64,000 nt of DNA from Lysinibacillus fusiformis (GCF_003049525.1 NZ_PYWL01000004.1:186001-250000); one strand, 5' to 3'; shown: positions 27,462 through 36,866, counted from the stretch's first letter. Notes: generated by a model from the letters alone, not told the origin. Numbers and translations are program-made.

Positions 27462-28661
27462 ATGGAAAAAGAAAGACCAAAAGAACGTTCAAACCTGTTA
27501 GCAACCAAGTTTATTCGTTTCTTAGGTGGCAGAAACCTATTATTTACGCTGGTTATTTTATTATTAGTTGCATGTGTTATTTTTATGTTTAATCAAGTTT
27601 CCTTTATCTTTACTCCGCTTCAAGTATTATTTGAAGTAGTCATTTTACCAGGGGTACTAGCCGTCATTGGCTACTATTTATTACGTCCATTGTTGGCGAT
27701 CTTGGTTAGATGGCGTATCCCGAGAATTTGGGGTATTTTAATACTCTACATTGCGGTCATTGGTGTCATTACACTGCTTGTTGTGTTGGTTTATCCGTTT
27801 TTACGTGACCAATTCACGAACCTTGTACAGGAATTCCCAGAGTATTTTATGAAGTTTACGGAAAAATTTGTTGCATTCTTTAATCATTCACGTTTTAACG
27901 ATTATTTAGATAAAATTAATTTTGACTACAATGAAGTGGTTAAAAACTTCACTACAGATATGGTGAAAACTGTGAAGGATACAGCTGCAAATATAGCACA
28001 AGGTGTCGCATCCGGTATTACGGGCTTCCTATCAACGTTAACAGGCATTGTTCTATCGCTTGTAACCGTACCATTCATTCTGTTTTATTTACTGAAAGAG
28101 GGCGAAAAGTTACCGAAATTTATGCTGAAAGTTTGCCCACCGCGTATGCGTAAAGAAGTGACTGAAATTTTCCATGATATGGACAAGCAAATTAGTTCTT
28201 ACATACAAGGGCAAATTTTAGTATCAATGTGTATTGGTGCAATGGTAACGATTGGCTTCTTAATTATTGGTATGAAATATGCTTTATTGCTCGGCTTCCT
28301 TGCGATGATTACAAGTGTGGTGCCTTATTTAGGTCCTGTTATTGCCATCACACCAGCCGTTATTATTGCTCTTGTCACATCACCATTGATGCTGATTAAG
28401 CTAGCGATTGTATGGACAATCGTGCAGTTAATCGAGGGAAAATTCATTTCTCCACAAATTATGGGGAAATCGCTCAGTATTCACCCGATTACAATTATCT
28501 TTGTATTATTAACGGCAGGTTCGTTATTTGGTGTACCGGGTGTCATTTTGGGGATTCCAGGATACGCAATCTTTAAAGTGCTTGTGACTCATCTATTCAA
28601 GCTATTTAAACAGCGCTATAACCGGTACGAGGACGACGTTCACCAAAAATATGATGTATAA
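27462..28661 (+). CDS. AI-2E (PerM/YtvI-type) family membrane protein
   Basis: A 399-residue permease-like protein of the AI-2E transporter superfamily with about eight membrane helices. A central soluble helical region ('FTTDMVKTVKDTAANIAQGV') precedes the conserved 'GYLVSIPFILFYLLKEGEK'-like segment (here 'LVTVPFILFYLLKEGEKLPK') and the 'GxxVPYLGPVIAITPAVIIA' block. Members export autoinducer-2, organic ions or protons; the role here is not known. A GGGGTGG site precedes the ATG. It follows the LCP gene by 64 bases in the same direction. Confidence 0.82.
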   Translation: MEKERPKERSNLLATKFIRFLGGRNLLFTLVILLLVACVIFMFNQVSFIFTPLQVLFEVVILPGVLAVIGYYLLRPLLAILVRWRIPRIWGILILYIAVIGVITLLVVLVYPFLRDQFTNLVQEFPEYFMKFTEKFVAFFNHSRFNDYLDKINFDYNEVVKNFTTDMVKTVKDTAANIAQGVASGITGFLSTLTGIVLSLVTVPFILFYLLKEGEKLPKFMLKVCPPRMRKEVTEIFHDMDKQISSYIQGQILVSMCIGAMVTIGFLIIGMKYALLLGFLAMITSVVPYLGPVIAITPAVIIALVTSPLMLIKLAIVWTIVQLIEGKFISPQIMGKSLSIHPITIIFVLLTAGSLFGVPGVILGIPGYAIFKVLVTHLFKLFKQRYNRYEDDVHQKYDV

Positions 28662-28665
28662 GAAG

Positions 28666-28701
28666 ATACAGCTACTGCCGCTTGACAGTAGCTGTATTTT
28701 T
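28666..28701 (+). terminator. Terminator of the LCP/AI-2E unit
   Basis: ATACAGCTACTG pairs with CAGTAGCTGTAT (12 bp, eight-base loop), followed by TTTTT. Confidence 0.9.
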
Positions 28702-28731
28702 AATACGAGATGAAGGATGGGGGAAAAGGGA

Positions 28732-29097
28732 ATGACATACATACCAATTAATTTTCAAGAAAAATTAGCTAAATTCCAAGAGCACTGGTCACCAAAGGTA
28801 ATTGCTGAAATGAATGAATATCAATTCAAACTTGTTAAAGTAAGAGGAGATTTTGTTTGGCATAAACATGATGATACAGATGAAGTGTTTATTGTTATTG
28901 AAGGGGAGCTTGTCATCGAATTCCGTGATGGAGAAGTTAGATTAAAGGAGGGGGAAATGTTTGTCGTACCACGCCAAGTTGAACACAAACCTTACGCCGC
29001 TGCCGAGTGTAAAATTTTGCTTGTAGAGCCTGCAGGGGTAGTGAATACGGGTGAGGAAAAATCTGTCCTTACTGCTGAAAATGATGTTTGGATTTAA
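28732..29097 (+). CDS. Cupin-domain protein
   Basis: A 121-residue single cupin barrel. Metal-binding motif 1 is visible as '[20 protein letters not shown]' (His-x-His and Glu) and motif 2 as '[12 protein letters not shown]'. It probably binds a small molecule or metal; no reaction can be named. An in-frame ATG at 28717 lies on the ribosome site; GGGGG at 28719-28723 suits ATG 28732. Confidence 0.8.
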   Translation: MTYIPINFQEKLAKFQEHWSPKVIAEMNEYQFKLVKVRGDFVWHKHDDTDEVFIVIEGELVIEFRDGEVRLKEGEMFVVPRQVEHKPYAAAECKILLVEPAGVVNTGEEKSVLTAENDVWI

Positions 29098-29102
29098 TTA
29101 AT

Positions 29103-29137
29103 AAAACCCTTCTAGCTTGTTGTTAGAAGGGTTTTCT
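29103..29137. terminator. Bidirectional terminator between cupin and aminotransferase genes
   Basis: AAAACCCTTCTA pairs with TAGAAGGGTTTT across nine bases; the genes converge here. Confidence 0.88.
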
Positions 29138-29140
29138 ATG

Positions 29141-30316
29141 TTAGTTTTCTTGTAGTACTTGAACTTGCGCTAAACGATCGACTGCTTCCTGAAGGATTTC
29201 CGCTGGCTGCACGAGTGCTAAGCGCAAATAACCTTGCCCTGCGGTTCCAAATACAGTACCTGGAACGGTCACAATGCCAACCTGCTCGATCAATTTAAAG
29301 GCAAGTTCTGTGCAGTCCATATCATATGGATATTTTGCCCAAACAAACATACCACCGTTGGAAGGTGCTGCGTCCCAACCTAGTGCCTGTAAGCCATTCA
29401 TCAGTGTTTGATGACGCTCAGAGAAGGTTGCACGTAAGCTTGCCGTAATTTCTTCAGCATGATCGAGGGCAACAACAGCTGCATCCTGAATAGGCTCAAA
29501 AATACCGAAATCTAAATTTGATTTTAATTGCTTTATGATCGAGATCATTTCAGCATTTCCTGCGATATAGGCAATACGTGTTCCTGCCAAACTAAAGCTT
29601 TTGGAAAGGGAGTTAATTTCCATTCCTACTTCTTTCGCACCTGGGGTAGCAAGGAAACTAATTGGTCCATCGCCTGTAAAATAAAACTCAGAATAGGCTG
29701 CATCATGCAGAACGATGATGTTATATTTTTTAGCAAAGGCAATCACTTTTTCAAAATATGCTAAGGATGGCATCGCTGGTACTGGGTTTCCTGGTAAGTT
29801 TAAAATTAATAGCTTTGCTTTTTGGGCAATATCTTCTGGAACAGCGTCTAAGTCTGGAAGATAGTTGTTGTCAGCTGTTTGAGGCATGTAATAGGGTGTT
29901 GCACCAGCTAAGTGAATGCCTGCGTCATACGCAACGTAAGCTGGGTTTGTCGATAGCACGATGTCTCCTGGATCACAAAAGGCCATTGGAAGATGCACTA
30001 AGCCTTCTTGAGAGCCAATCGTTTGAATGATTTCAGTAGCGGGATCTAAATCAACATGGCTACGGCGCTTATAGTAGCGACTAACTGCCTCATAAAAACG
30101 CTGTGTGCCTGTAAGTGTATAGCCATACGATTCAGCTAAACCTGCTCGATAAGATAGATGTTCACGAATTTTGGCATGTGGGGGAAGGTCTGGGCTTCCT
30201 AAGCTTAAGTCAATCAGGGTCATGCCCTTTGATTGCTGCTCTCTCGCAAAATTTTTCAAATCTCCGAAAATTGCTGGTGTAAATAAAGACATTTTTTTAG
30301 ATGGTACGATTTTCAA
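29141..30316 (-). CDS. Class I/II PLP-dependent aminotransferase
   Basis: A protein of about 391 residues of the fold-I aminotransferase family. Visible are 'GSPDLPPHAKI', 'TIGSQEGLVHL', 'LPGNPVPAMPS', 'VLHDAAYSEFYF' and the PLP-lysine box 'NSLSKSFSLAGTRIAYI'. It resembles LL-diaminopimelate/alanine-type aminotransferases (DapL/YugH-like). The first Met codon of the open frame (30370) has no ribosome site; AAGGAG lies ten bases before TTG 30316, giving the start '(M)KIVPSKKMSLF', which is chosen. Amino-acid substrate unresolved. Confidence 0.83.
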   Translation of the reverse strand: MKIVPSKKMSLFTPAIFGDLKNFAREQQSKGMTLIDLSLGSPDLPPHAKIREHLSYRAGLAESYGYTLTGTQRFYEAVSRYYKRRSHVDLDPATEIIQTIGSQEGLVHLPMAFCDPGDIVLSTNPAYVAYDAGIHLAGATPYYMPQTADNNYLPDLDAVPEDIAQKAKLLILNLPGNPVPAMPSLAYFEKVIAFAKKYNIIVLHDAAYSEFYFTGDGPISFLATPGAKEVGMEINSLSKSFSLAGTRIAYIAGNAEMISIIKQLKSNLDFGIFEPIQDAAVVALDHAEEITASLRATFSERHQTLMNGLQALGWDAAPSNGGMFVWAKYPYDMDCTELAFKLIEQVGIVTVPGTVFGTAGQGYLRLALVQPAEILQEAVDRLAQVQVLQEN

Positions 30317-30598
30317 GACTAGTACACTCCTTGTAGTTGTATAACAGAATAGTAGTTCACATTTTATCATACTAAAGCACAGAAAGGGGCAGATATTCTG
30401 AAAAAAGAAAATATTTATATAATGTAGAGGATGTGCGCATAGGCTAGCGAAAATGGATTGCCTAATGTTGGGGAAACCTACTGTAAATTCCGTAAATCTA
30501 GAAGTTGTATTATACTTACTATATAGCTTTTCAGTGAGAATTAAGGTACGAATCGATGGATCTACCTGCTATCATTAGCATAAGGGGGGGTGAGGGCT

Positions 30599-31414
30599 TT
30601 GAAGGTATATTCGTTAAGTGGACCGAGTGGCACAGGAAAAAGCACTAGTGCTCTATCTTTTGCCCATAAAATTGGCGTACAGGCGATTATCGATGATGGA
30701 TTACTCATTGTCAATGGCGTGAGAGTCGCAGGAGTTTCTGCCAAATTTGAAAAAAATACAATTACCGCTGTTAGGCGTGCCATTTTTACGGATCAAGAGC
30801 ATCGTGATGCCGTAAAGAAAGCGCTAGCGACCCACCGAGTGGAATCTATTTTACTTATAGGGACGTCAACGAAAATGACAAACAGTATTGCAAAGCAGCT
30901 GGAGCTAGGGGCTATCGAGCATTATTATGCTGTGGAAGATGTTCGTTCCTTTAAGGACATTCAAAAAGCTCGTTTTATTCGTCAAACGCAAGGGAAGCAT
31001 GTCATGCCAATCCCTTATCGACAAGTTGAGCAAAACTTCTTTAAGCGACTGGTGCTAAAGGGAATGGAGATTTTTTCAACAAAACGTGAAAAGATAGGGG
31101 AAACAACCATTGTTCGTCCTGATTTTCAACGGGAGTATATTGAGATTAGTCATCATGTGTATGTCCAACTACTTACGTATTGCTGTCAACAGCAAGATTT
31201 TGTGCAAAAGGTGGAGCAAGTCCAATTCGTGCTAGGTGAACATGTCCAAGCTATATTGTCCCTACAGGTAAGGCTACCGATCGATTATCCGTTGGCAGAA
31301 CGATTATATAACTTACAACATGCAGTTCAGACAGAGTTTTATGAGCATTTTGGCTATGAATTGGATGCTATCCATGTTCATGCTAAATCCGGAATACAGA
31401 AGAGAAAGTCATAA
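30599..31414 (+). CDS. P-loop ATPase-like protein with Asp23-like tail
   Basis: A 271-residue cytoplasmic protein. It begins with a P-loop, 'SLSGPSGTGKSTSALSFAHK', followed by 'VQAIIDDGLLIVNG', like a small nucleoside-kinase fold, but no lid or clear substrate site is seen. The last 75 residues ('YVQLLTYCCQQQ' to 'AIHVHAKS') resemble the Asp23/Gls24 fold of alkaline-shock proteins. GTG 30590 is inside the ribosome site AAGGGGGG; TTG 30599, eight bases after it, is the better start. I know no function for this combination. Confidence 0.65.
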   Translation: MKVYSLSGPSGTGKSTSALSFAHKIGVQAIIDDGLLIVNGVRVAGVSAKFEKNTITAVRRAIFTDQEHRDAVKKALATHRVESILLIGTSTKMTNSIAKQLELGAIEHYYAVEDVRSFKDIQKARFIRQTQGKHVMPIPYRQVEQNFFKRLVLKGMEIFSTKREKIGETTIVRPDFQREYIEISHHVYVQLLTYCCQQQDFVQKVEQVQFVLGEHVQAILSLQVRLPIDYPLAERLYNLQHAVQTEFYEHFGYELDAIHVHAKSGIQKRKS

Positions 31415-31462
31415 AAAACAGGTACTCCCGTCGCGATAGGGCGAGAAGAGTACCTGTTTTTT
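31413..31462. terminator. Large bidirectional terminator between convergent genes
   Basis: AAAACAGGTACTC pairs with GAGTACCTGTTTT around a 20-base loop that can itself fold (CGTCGC/GGGCG). T runs occur on both strands. Confidence 0.85.
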
Positions 31463-32255
31463 ATTTAGGTTGACGCGTAAACAGTGGCTGGCGTTTTTCA
31501 ACAAATGCTCGGCAACCCTCTGCAAAATCATTGCCGACAAATGGCATGGAGCCTTGCCATAAGGCTGGAACACTATCCAGGCATTCTTGGACAGATTGCT
31601 TTACTGCCAGTAAGGATTCAGGAGACATCCCCGCCACAAGCTTACCCATGCGGATCATGTATTTATTTAAATCCTTTTCTGCTACAAGATAATTGAGCAT
31701 CCCAAGCTTGTAAGCTTCCTCTGCTTTAAACATTCTTCCTGTGAATACTAAATCCTTGGTTGTAGCAGGGCCGACAAGCTGTACTAAACGCTGTGCAAAT
31801 TTATTATTTAAGGTGATCCCCAATTTACCAACAGGAATGCCGAGTTTGGCTTTATCGGAGCCAATACGGATGTCGCAGGCTAACGCTAATTCCAACCCAG
31901 CCCCCATGGCAGGCCCATTAATCACACCAATTGTAGGAATCGGCAAACGCTCAATAGTGGAAATGGTCTTTTCCATATGTATAAACGCCTCCTCAGCCTT
32001 GTCGAGAGAGATGGCATTAAATTCTTTAATGTCAGAGCCAGCAGTGAAATTTTGTCCAGAGCCGCGTAGAATAAGGACTTTATTTTTAGGATTATCTAAT
32101 ACTTGTAGGGCAATTTTTGCTAATTGGTCCCACATATTTGCGGTTAATGCATTTTTCGCTTGTGGTCGATGGATCGTAATAATTGCTAGCCCAGCAGTTT
32201 CTTGATAAATAATTTTTGCATCTTCTGCTTCCAGTCGAGTCGTCTTTACTTGCAT
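31461..32255 (-). CDS. Enoyl-CoA hydratase/isomerase family protein
   Basis: A 264-residue crotonase-fold protein with the oxyanion-hole segments 'NFTAGSDIKEFNA' and 'NGPAMGAGLELALACDIRIG', so it acts on an acyl-CoA thioester. The first catalytic glutamate position of hydratases (after GAGLELAL) reads 'GIPVGKLGITL', without the usual E-x-x-x-G pattern, so isomerase, carboxyl-transfer or another crotonase reaction is as likely as hydration. A TAGGGGG site lies nine bases upstream of the ATG. No beta-oxidation gene is adjacent. Confidence 0.82.
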   Translation of the reverse strand: MQVKTTRLEAEDAKIIYQETAGLAIITIHRPQAKNALTANMWDQLAKIALQVLDNPKNKVLILRGSGQNFTAGSDIKEFNAISLDKAEEAFIHMEKTISTIERLPIPTIGVINGPAMGAGLELALACDIRIGSDKAKLGIPVGKLGITLNNKFAQRLVQLVGPATTKDLVFTGRMFKAEEAYKLGMLNYLVAEKDLNKYMIRMGKLVAGMSPESLLAVKQSVQECLDSVPALWQGSMPFVGNDFAEGCRAFVEKRQPLFTRQPK

Positions 32256-32502
32256 TTTAGAGAACCCCCTAATTTGTTTATACCTTTATTATATAGTACA
32301 AAGAACGATAAACACGAAATTATACGAATTTTCATATAAAATTGCGTTGTTATACAAAAATAGGTGGAATAATAGCATTGTTCTACAACAAAGGAACGCA
32401 ATTTACTATTGTAAGAAAGCAAAAGGTATGAGAAACTAAAAGTCGAACATTTGTTTCTTAATTATGCAAGAAGCATTTGAAGGATGGGAGCGGGTATGAA
32501 CC

Positions 32503-32530
32503 TTGACTACAGATTATCCGACACTATAAG
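32503..32530 (+). promoter_or_regulatory. Promoter before the recombinase-like gene
   Basis: TTGACT (32503-32508) and TATAAG (32525-32530) are 16 bases apart, 80 bases before the start at 32613. The rest of the 357-bp gap from 32256 holds no gene I can support. Confidence 0.6.
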
Positions 32531-32612
32531 TTAATATTAAAAATAAGAACATACGCACCGAATATATAGTAAAATGAAGATAATTACCGCTCAGCAAACA
32601 AGGAGGGATCGA

Positions 32613-33488
32613 ATGATCACACTCAAGGACGCGTGGAACAGATATATTTTGCTGTTGCAGTCATTAAAGAAAAGTGCAGCAACGATGAAGCAGTACAATA
32701 TGGACGGGCAGCATTTTTTATCCTTCGCCCATGAAAAAAATTACTTGTATGTTGATCACCAATTTCAAGAGTTATTACAAATTTATTGTCACGATATAAA
32801 GGAAACCTATAGCAATATCAATACGTTTAATCATAAAATAGCAACAATGCGCGGCTTTGTAGACTTTATTTTCTTACGAGAATGGATGGAGCCCTTTGAT
32901 TATCAACATATTTTACAGCCGAGAAAAAGGCAAAAAGAGGCGTTACAAGTACTTACAAATAAGCAAATCGGGCAAATGACTAATGTTTGGCCAACTTATT
33001 TTCAATATGCAAAAACAGCAGAGCATGCATGGCTGGCGAGGCGGAATGGTTGTATTGTTCAAGTTTTGATGGAAACAGGTTGTAAGCCAGCAGAGCTTGT
33101 ACGTATGAAATGGTCGCATTTCCAAAGGGAAAAATCAACTCTTTTTATTGCCAATCGGAACGGACGCCGTGAGGTAAAGTGTTCGCCCTTACTTATGGAC
33201 ATGCTAGGACATTATAAGGAAGAAACAGAATCCATGCATGACAAAAAGGTAGAGGAATGGGTGTGGGTGAGTGAGGCAAGCATGACAAAGCCGATTACGA
33301 CGAAGACAGTAGAACGTATTTTTCAAACGATGTCTAAACATATTGGAAAAAACGTCAGAGCTACCGATTTACGTTATACCGTTATGCAAAGGGCGTTTCA
33401 GGAAGAGAAGACGCTGGAACATATTCAGCAAGAAATGGGCTATGTTCGCAAATGGGTACTAACAGAAAGACAACAGCGCTTTGAATAA
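32613..33488 (+). CDS. Tyrosine-recombinase-like protein lacking catalytic residues
   Basis: A 291-residue protein with the Xer/phage-integrase layout: N-terminal SAM-like core-binding domain (about 1-100, 'KKSAATMKQYNMDGQHFLSF') and a C-terminal catalytic-fold domain. The active site is degraded: the first Arg box reads 'METGCKPAELVRMKW' (normally TGLRisEL), the HxLRHT box reads 'ATDLRYTVMQ', the GH box reads 'MGYVRKWV', and no nucleophilic Tyr follows. It may have kept DNA binding only. AAGGAGGG lies six bases before ATG 32613; an upstream ATG (32574) is ignored. The ORF is intact, which argues for selection. Confidence 0.7.
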   Translation: MITLKDAWNRYILLLQSLKKSAATMKQYNMDGQHFLSFAHEKNYLYVDHQFQELLQIYCHDIKETYSNINTFNHKIATMRGFVDFIFLREWMEPFDYQHILQPRKRQKEALQVLTNKQIGQMTNVWPTYFQYAKTAEHAWLARRNGCIVQVLMETGCKPAELVRMKWSHFQREKSTLFIANRNGRREVKCSPLLMDMLGHYKEETESMHDKKVEEWVWVSEASMTKPITTKTVERIFQTMSKHIGKNVRATDLRYTVMQRAFQEEKTLEHIQQEMGYVRKWVLTERQQRFE

Positions 33489-33540
33489 AAAAATGTGCAG
33501 CAATTGCGTATGTCACCATTCCTGCACATGTCATTATTTC

Positions 33541-34395
33541 TTATAAGTGATTCAATGCTTTGACACTTACTTTTACGGTTAAATCATGCTTGCCTCCTGA
33601 ATAAACCCCTTCAACAGGGCTTATATCACTATAATCTCGACCAATACACAAAATAATATGGTTTTCTAATACTTCCACATTATTTGTAGGATCAAGACCA
33701 ATCCAGCCAATACCAGGTATCATTACTTCTACCCAAGCATGTGTTGCAATATCGCCGACGAGAGCTGAATTTTCATCGACATATAAATACCCACTAACAT
33801 AACGTGCTGGAATTCCTTTAGAGCGCAATACACCTAGCATAACATGAGTGAAATCCTGGCATACGCCGCGTTTTAGGGCAAATGCCTCACTGGCTGTTGT
33901 ACCCACATCTGTTGCTGAAGGATCATATTCAAAGCTAGAGTATAAGTATTGCATTAAATTAAGCGAAAAGAGCACAGGATTTTCAGCATGGCCAATTGCA
34001 TGAAAAACTTCCTCCAGCTGTTGTTCTGTCATATACGTAAAATGAGTTGTTTTTAAATAGGGAAGATAATGTTCATAAAATAGCTGTGAGTGAAAAATAG
34101 TCTGCATTTCGGGCGAATATTGAATGCGGTGAATAAATGGCGCACGCTGGATACTGACAATCGACGATGTATGAATTTCTAGTACTTGATGCTGCTCAGG
34201 AATATAAAATGAACCTACTGTATTTCCCCAAATATCCGTATGCTCACGGGTAAGAGAGGATGGAGTAATTGCAATTCGATAGGATAACAAGCGTTGACGC
34301 TCATCACTCCGCGGCTTTAAACGAATCGTATTTAAGCTTTGATCGACTTCAGACTCATACTGAAAAATATTTGTATGTTGAATTTCAAATTTCAT
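33541..34395 (-). CDS. Transglutaminase-like protein (third gene of ATP-grasp operon)
   Basis: A 284-residue protein: N-terminal beta domain ('FEIQHTNIFQYESEVDQSLN'), then a papain-like transglutaminase core with Cys179 in 'LKRGVCQDFTHVMLGVLRSK', His in 'ATHAWVEVMIPGIGWIGLDP' and the Asp of 'LDPTNN', a complete triad. Such proteins hydrolyse or transfer amide bonds. It is encoded 61 bases after the alpha-E gene in the same operon. The frame is open far upstream (34518), overlapping the previous gene; AAGGA and the family N-terminus favour ATG 34395. Substrate is unknown; linkage suggests it processes the peptide-like product made by the ATP-grasp partner. Confidence 0.85.
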   Translation of the reverse strand: MKFEIQHTNIFQYESEVDQSLNTIRLKPRSDERQRLLSYRIAITPSSLTREHTDIWGNTVGSFYIPEQHQVLEIHTSSIVSIQRAPFIHRIQYSPEMQTIFHSQLFYEHYLPYLKTTHFTYMTEQQLEEVFHAIGHAENPVLFSLNLMQYLYSSFEYDPSATDVGTTASEAFALKRGVCQDFTHVMLGVLRSKGIPARYVSGYLYVDENSALVGDIATHAWVEVMIPGIGWIGLDPTNNVEVLENHIILCIGRDYSDISPVEGVYSGGKHDLTVKVSVKALNHL

Positions 34396-34456
34396 TGTGT
34401 CCGCTTCCTTCTGCTTACTGACTTGCCTGTTGAAAGGGAGCTGTGATGGATTCCTT

Positions 34457-35422
34457 TCAAGGTTGTATGCTGGGTTCATATAAATGATAGATTGTCGAGA
34501 ATGTTTCGCTAAAGGCAATCCATTGACTCAATCTTTCCTCCATTATTGTGATGGCTTCCTCAACGCTCATTGACCAAAAATCATGATGATCGATTGCTAG
34601 GACGAAGCTTTTGATGGTCGAATGAAGCGTTAAACATCTTGACGACAAAGGATCATGCTCGATGGACTTGAGAGCTTCTTCTAATTTTTTCAGACAAAAC
34701 ATGATCGAGCAAGGAAAATGTTCATCCTGCAATAAATATCGAATGACCATTAAGAGATTGGTTTGGCGGTGCTTCTGCAAAAATGTTTCCTTTGCGGCAG
34801 CAAGCTCCAATAGAAATGTACCATCCATTTCATGAAGGGATGGTCCTGTTATTTTCTGTTGTTCGAGAATAATTAACGTCATCCGCATTGTTTTTTCAGC
34901 TCTTTCCAGCCATTTCCCAATCTGCATGAAATAAAAGGGGAGATCCCGATCCATCGTGCCCTCAATTAATCCAGTCACCATCCACAACGTCTTCCGAACT
35001 TCCTGTAAAAAAGCTTGAAGATCAATTAATGGGATAGGCCGATCCATTGTTAGTATGTCCTGTTGCTTAGTTAAATAAAAGGCATTTTGTATTTCCCATA
35101 GCTCAGCAGGTATACGATCTCTCGTAACTCGGGCATTTTCTCGAATGGCGCGTAATGTAGTATGGAGAGAGTTGCCGTTTGTCTCAGAAAACAGAAGATA
35201 ATCAATTAATGGGTTAACACGTATAGCTGTATAATTGGCTAAATACTCCTCCTTTGAGGCACAAATATTTAATACAGCCTCCCAATGATCAATATAATCA
35301 TGTTCTTGCCCAGATTGCTCCAACATATTCAACAGCTGTACCTGTAATATATGTGTATTGGTTTGTGTGCGTTCACTATACCGTGCCATCCAAAATAACG
35401 CGTCGGCTACTCGACTCAGCAT
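34457..35422 (-). CDS. Alpha-E domain protein (DUF403)
   Basis: A 321-residue all-helical protein starting 'MLSRVADALFWMARYSERTQ', the hallmark of the alpha-E/DUF403 family. A conserved acidic-arginine pattern recurs ('RENARVTRDRIPAELWE', 'IGKWLERAEKTMRMTLIIL'). These proteins are found only in operons with circularly permuted ATP-grasp and transglutaminase genes; their biochemical role is unknown. It overlaps the ATP-grasp gene by 47 bases and has a strong AAAGGAGGAG site inside that gene, so the two are translationally coupled. Confidence 0.88.
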   Translation of the reverse strand: MLSRVADALFWMARYSERTQTNTHILQVQLLNMLEQSGQEHDYIDHWEAVLNICASKEEYLANYTAIRVNPLIDYLLFSETNGNSLHTTLRAIRENARVTRDRIPAELWEIQNAFYLTKQQDILTMDRPIPLIDLQAFLQEVRKTLWMVTGLIEGTMDRDLPFYFMQIGKWLERAEKTMRMTLIILEQQKITGPSLHEMDGTFLLELAAAKETFLQKHRQTNLLMVIRYLLQDEHFPCSIMFCLKKLEEALKSIEHDPLSSRCLTLHSTIKSFVLAIDHHDFWSMSVEEAITIMEERLSQWIAFSETFSTIYHLYEPSIQP

Positions 35423-36866
35423 GCTTCAACTCCTCCTTTAAGATCCATGTGTCCTTAGCACCACCACCCTGTGATGAATTGACCACAAGTGAACCTTCTT
35501 GTAAGGCCACTCGTGATAATCCACCTGGCAATACATAACAATCCTCACCCTTCATGGCATACACACGTAAATCCACATGGCAAGGATAGAATCGTCCATT
35601 TTGAAAGGATGGCGCTCTAGACAACTTGATAGTTGGCTGGGCAATATATTGACATGGATGCATCATAATTTTGTCCTTAAATAAAGTAATTTCATCCTCA
35701 CTTGCATGGGGACCAATCAGCATATCATAGCCCCCGGATGCACTCACATTTTTTATGACTAGCTCCTGAATATGCTCCAGTACCCACGCTCGCTGTTGCT
35801 CATCTTCTAAATGATAGGTTTTCACATTCGGTAATATTGGCTCTTCCTGTAGGTAATAACGAATCATTTCAGGGACATAGGCATACATCGCTTTATCATC
35901 TGCCACGCCATTGCCAACAGCATTTAAAATGGCCACATTGCCTGCTTGGTAAACTGCCATTAAATGAGGGACACCCAATAAAGAGTCCTCACGGAATGCA
36001 ACCGGATCTAAAAAATCATCATCGATACGGCGATAGATAATATCAATTTGCTGTAAACCATAGATGGTTTTCATATAAACCTTTAAATCCTGTACGACTA
36101 AATCGCGGCCTTCCACCAGTTGAATACTTAAATGCTGAGCTAAAAATAAGTGATCATAATAGGCAGAGTTGTACATTCCTGCTGTTAGTAGCACAGCTTT
36201 TGGTTCTCGCCCTTCATCCATAGTAGATGGGCGGTGGGCAAGCAGTGCTTTTTTCATGTTAGCCATCTGCTTATCAAGTGATAAAATGGTATGCTTGGAA
36301 AAAAATTCTGGATACACTTCCTTCATGACGTCACGGTTTTCAAACACATAAGAAATACCAGAAGGGTTCCGTAAATTGTCTTCCAGCACGAAATAGTCAC
36401 CTTTTTCATCCCGTATTAAATCAATACCTGCTAAAAATATATGATTAGCAATTGGAACCTTAAGTCTCAGCATGATTGGCGAGAAATATGGATTCTTTTC
36501 TACCAGCTGTCTAGGGATATAACCATCACGGATTATTTTTTGTTCAGCATACACATCCTGTAAAAATAAATTCAGTGCTTCCACACGTTGTTTGACACCT
36601 TCCTCAATAATTGCCCATTGTGTTTGAGGAATAATGATAGGGACGCAATCAAAGGGCATGGTCCTTTCGGTTCCATCTTGTGCACCATAGACCGTAAAAG
36701 TAATTCCTTGTCTGAGAAAGCTTGCTTGGGCTTGACGATATTTCTCTTCGAGTTGCTCCTGCGAAAAAATGGATAGCTTATGATGAAAAGATCGATAATG
36801 GGGCTTCGGTTGATTGCCATCAAACATTTCATCGAAAAACAGACTAGAATCATATAAATTCATCAT
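35376..36866 (-). CDS. Circularly permuted ATP-grasp type 2 ligase
   Basis: A protein of about 496 residues of the circularly permuted ATP-grasp family (DUF404/DUF407). Signature blocks are 'DCVPIIIPQTQWAIIEEGVK', 'GIDLIRDEKGDYFVLEDNLR' (acidic and Asn metal ligands), 'PSGISYVFENRDVM', 'VGNGVADDKAMYAYVPEMIR', and 'VIKNVSASGGYDMLIGPHAS'. ATP-grasp enzymes join a carboxylate to an amine through an acyl phosphate, so an amide or peptide ligase is expected. GGAGGG is seven bases before ATG 36866; the ORF's earlier Met at 36902 lacks a site. First gene of the three-gene operon. Confidence 0.88.
   Translation of the reverse strand: MMNLYDSSLFFDEMFDGNQPKPHYRSFHHKLSIFSQEQLEEKYRQAQASFLRQGITFTVYGAQDGTERTMPFDCVPIIIPQTQWAIIEEGVKQRVEALNLFLQDVYAEQKIIRDGYIPRQLVEKNPYFSPIMLRLKVPIANHIFLAGIDLIRDEKGDYFVLEDNLRNPSGISYVFENRDVMKEVYPEFFSKHTILSLDKQMANMKKALLAHRPSTMDEGREPKAVLLTAGMYNSAYYDHLFLAQHLSIQLVEGRDLVVQDLKVYMKTIYGLQQIDIIYRRIDDDFLDPVAFREDSLLGVPHLMAVYQAGNVAILNAVGNGVADDKAMYAYVPEMIRYYLQEEPILPNVKTYHLEDEQQRAWVLEHIQELVIKNVSASGGYDMLIGPHASEDEITLFKDKIMMHPCQYIAQPTIKLSRAPSFQNGRFYPCHVDLRVYAMKGEDCYVLPGGLSRVALQEGSLVVNSSQGGGAKDTWILKEELKHAESSSRRVILDGTV

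Noticed and set aside
35837..36351. Plus-strand ORFs opposite the ATP-grasp gene
   Set aside because: They mirror the coding frame of the ATP-grasp gene and have no starts with ribosome sites.
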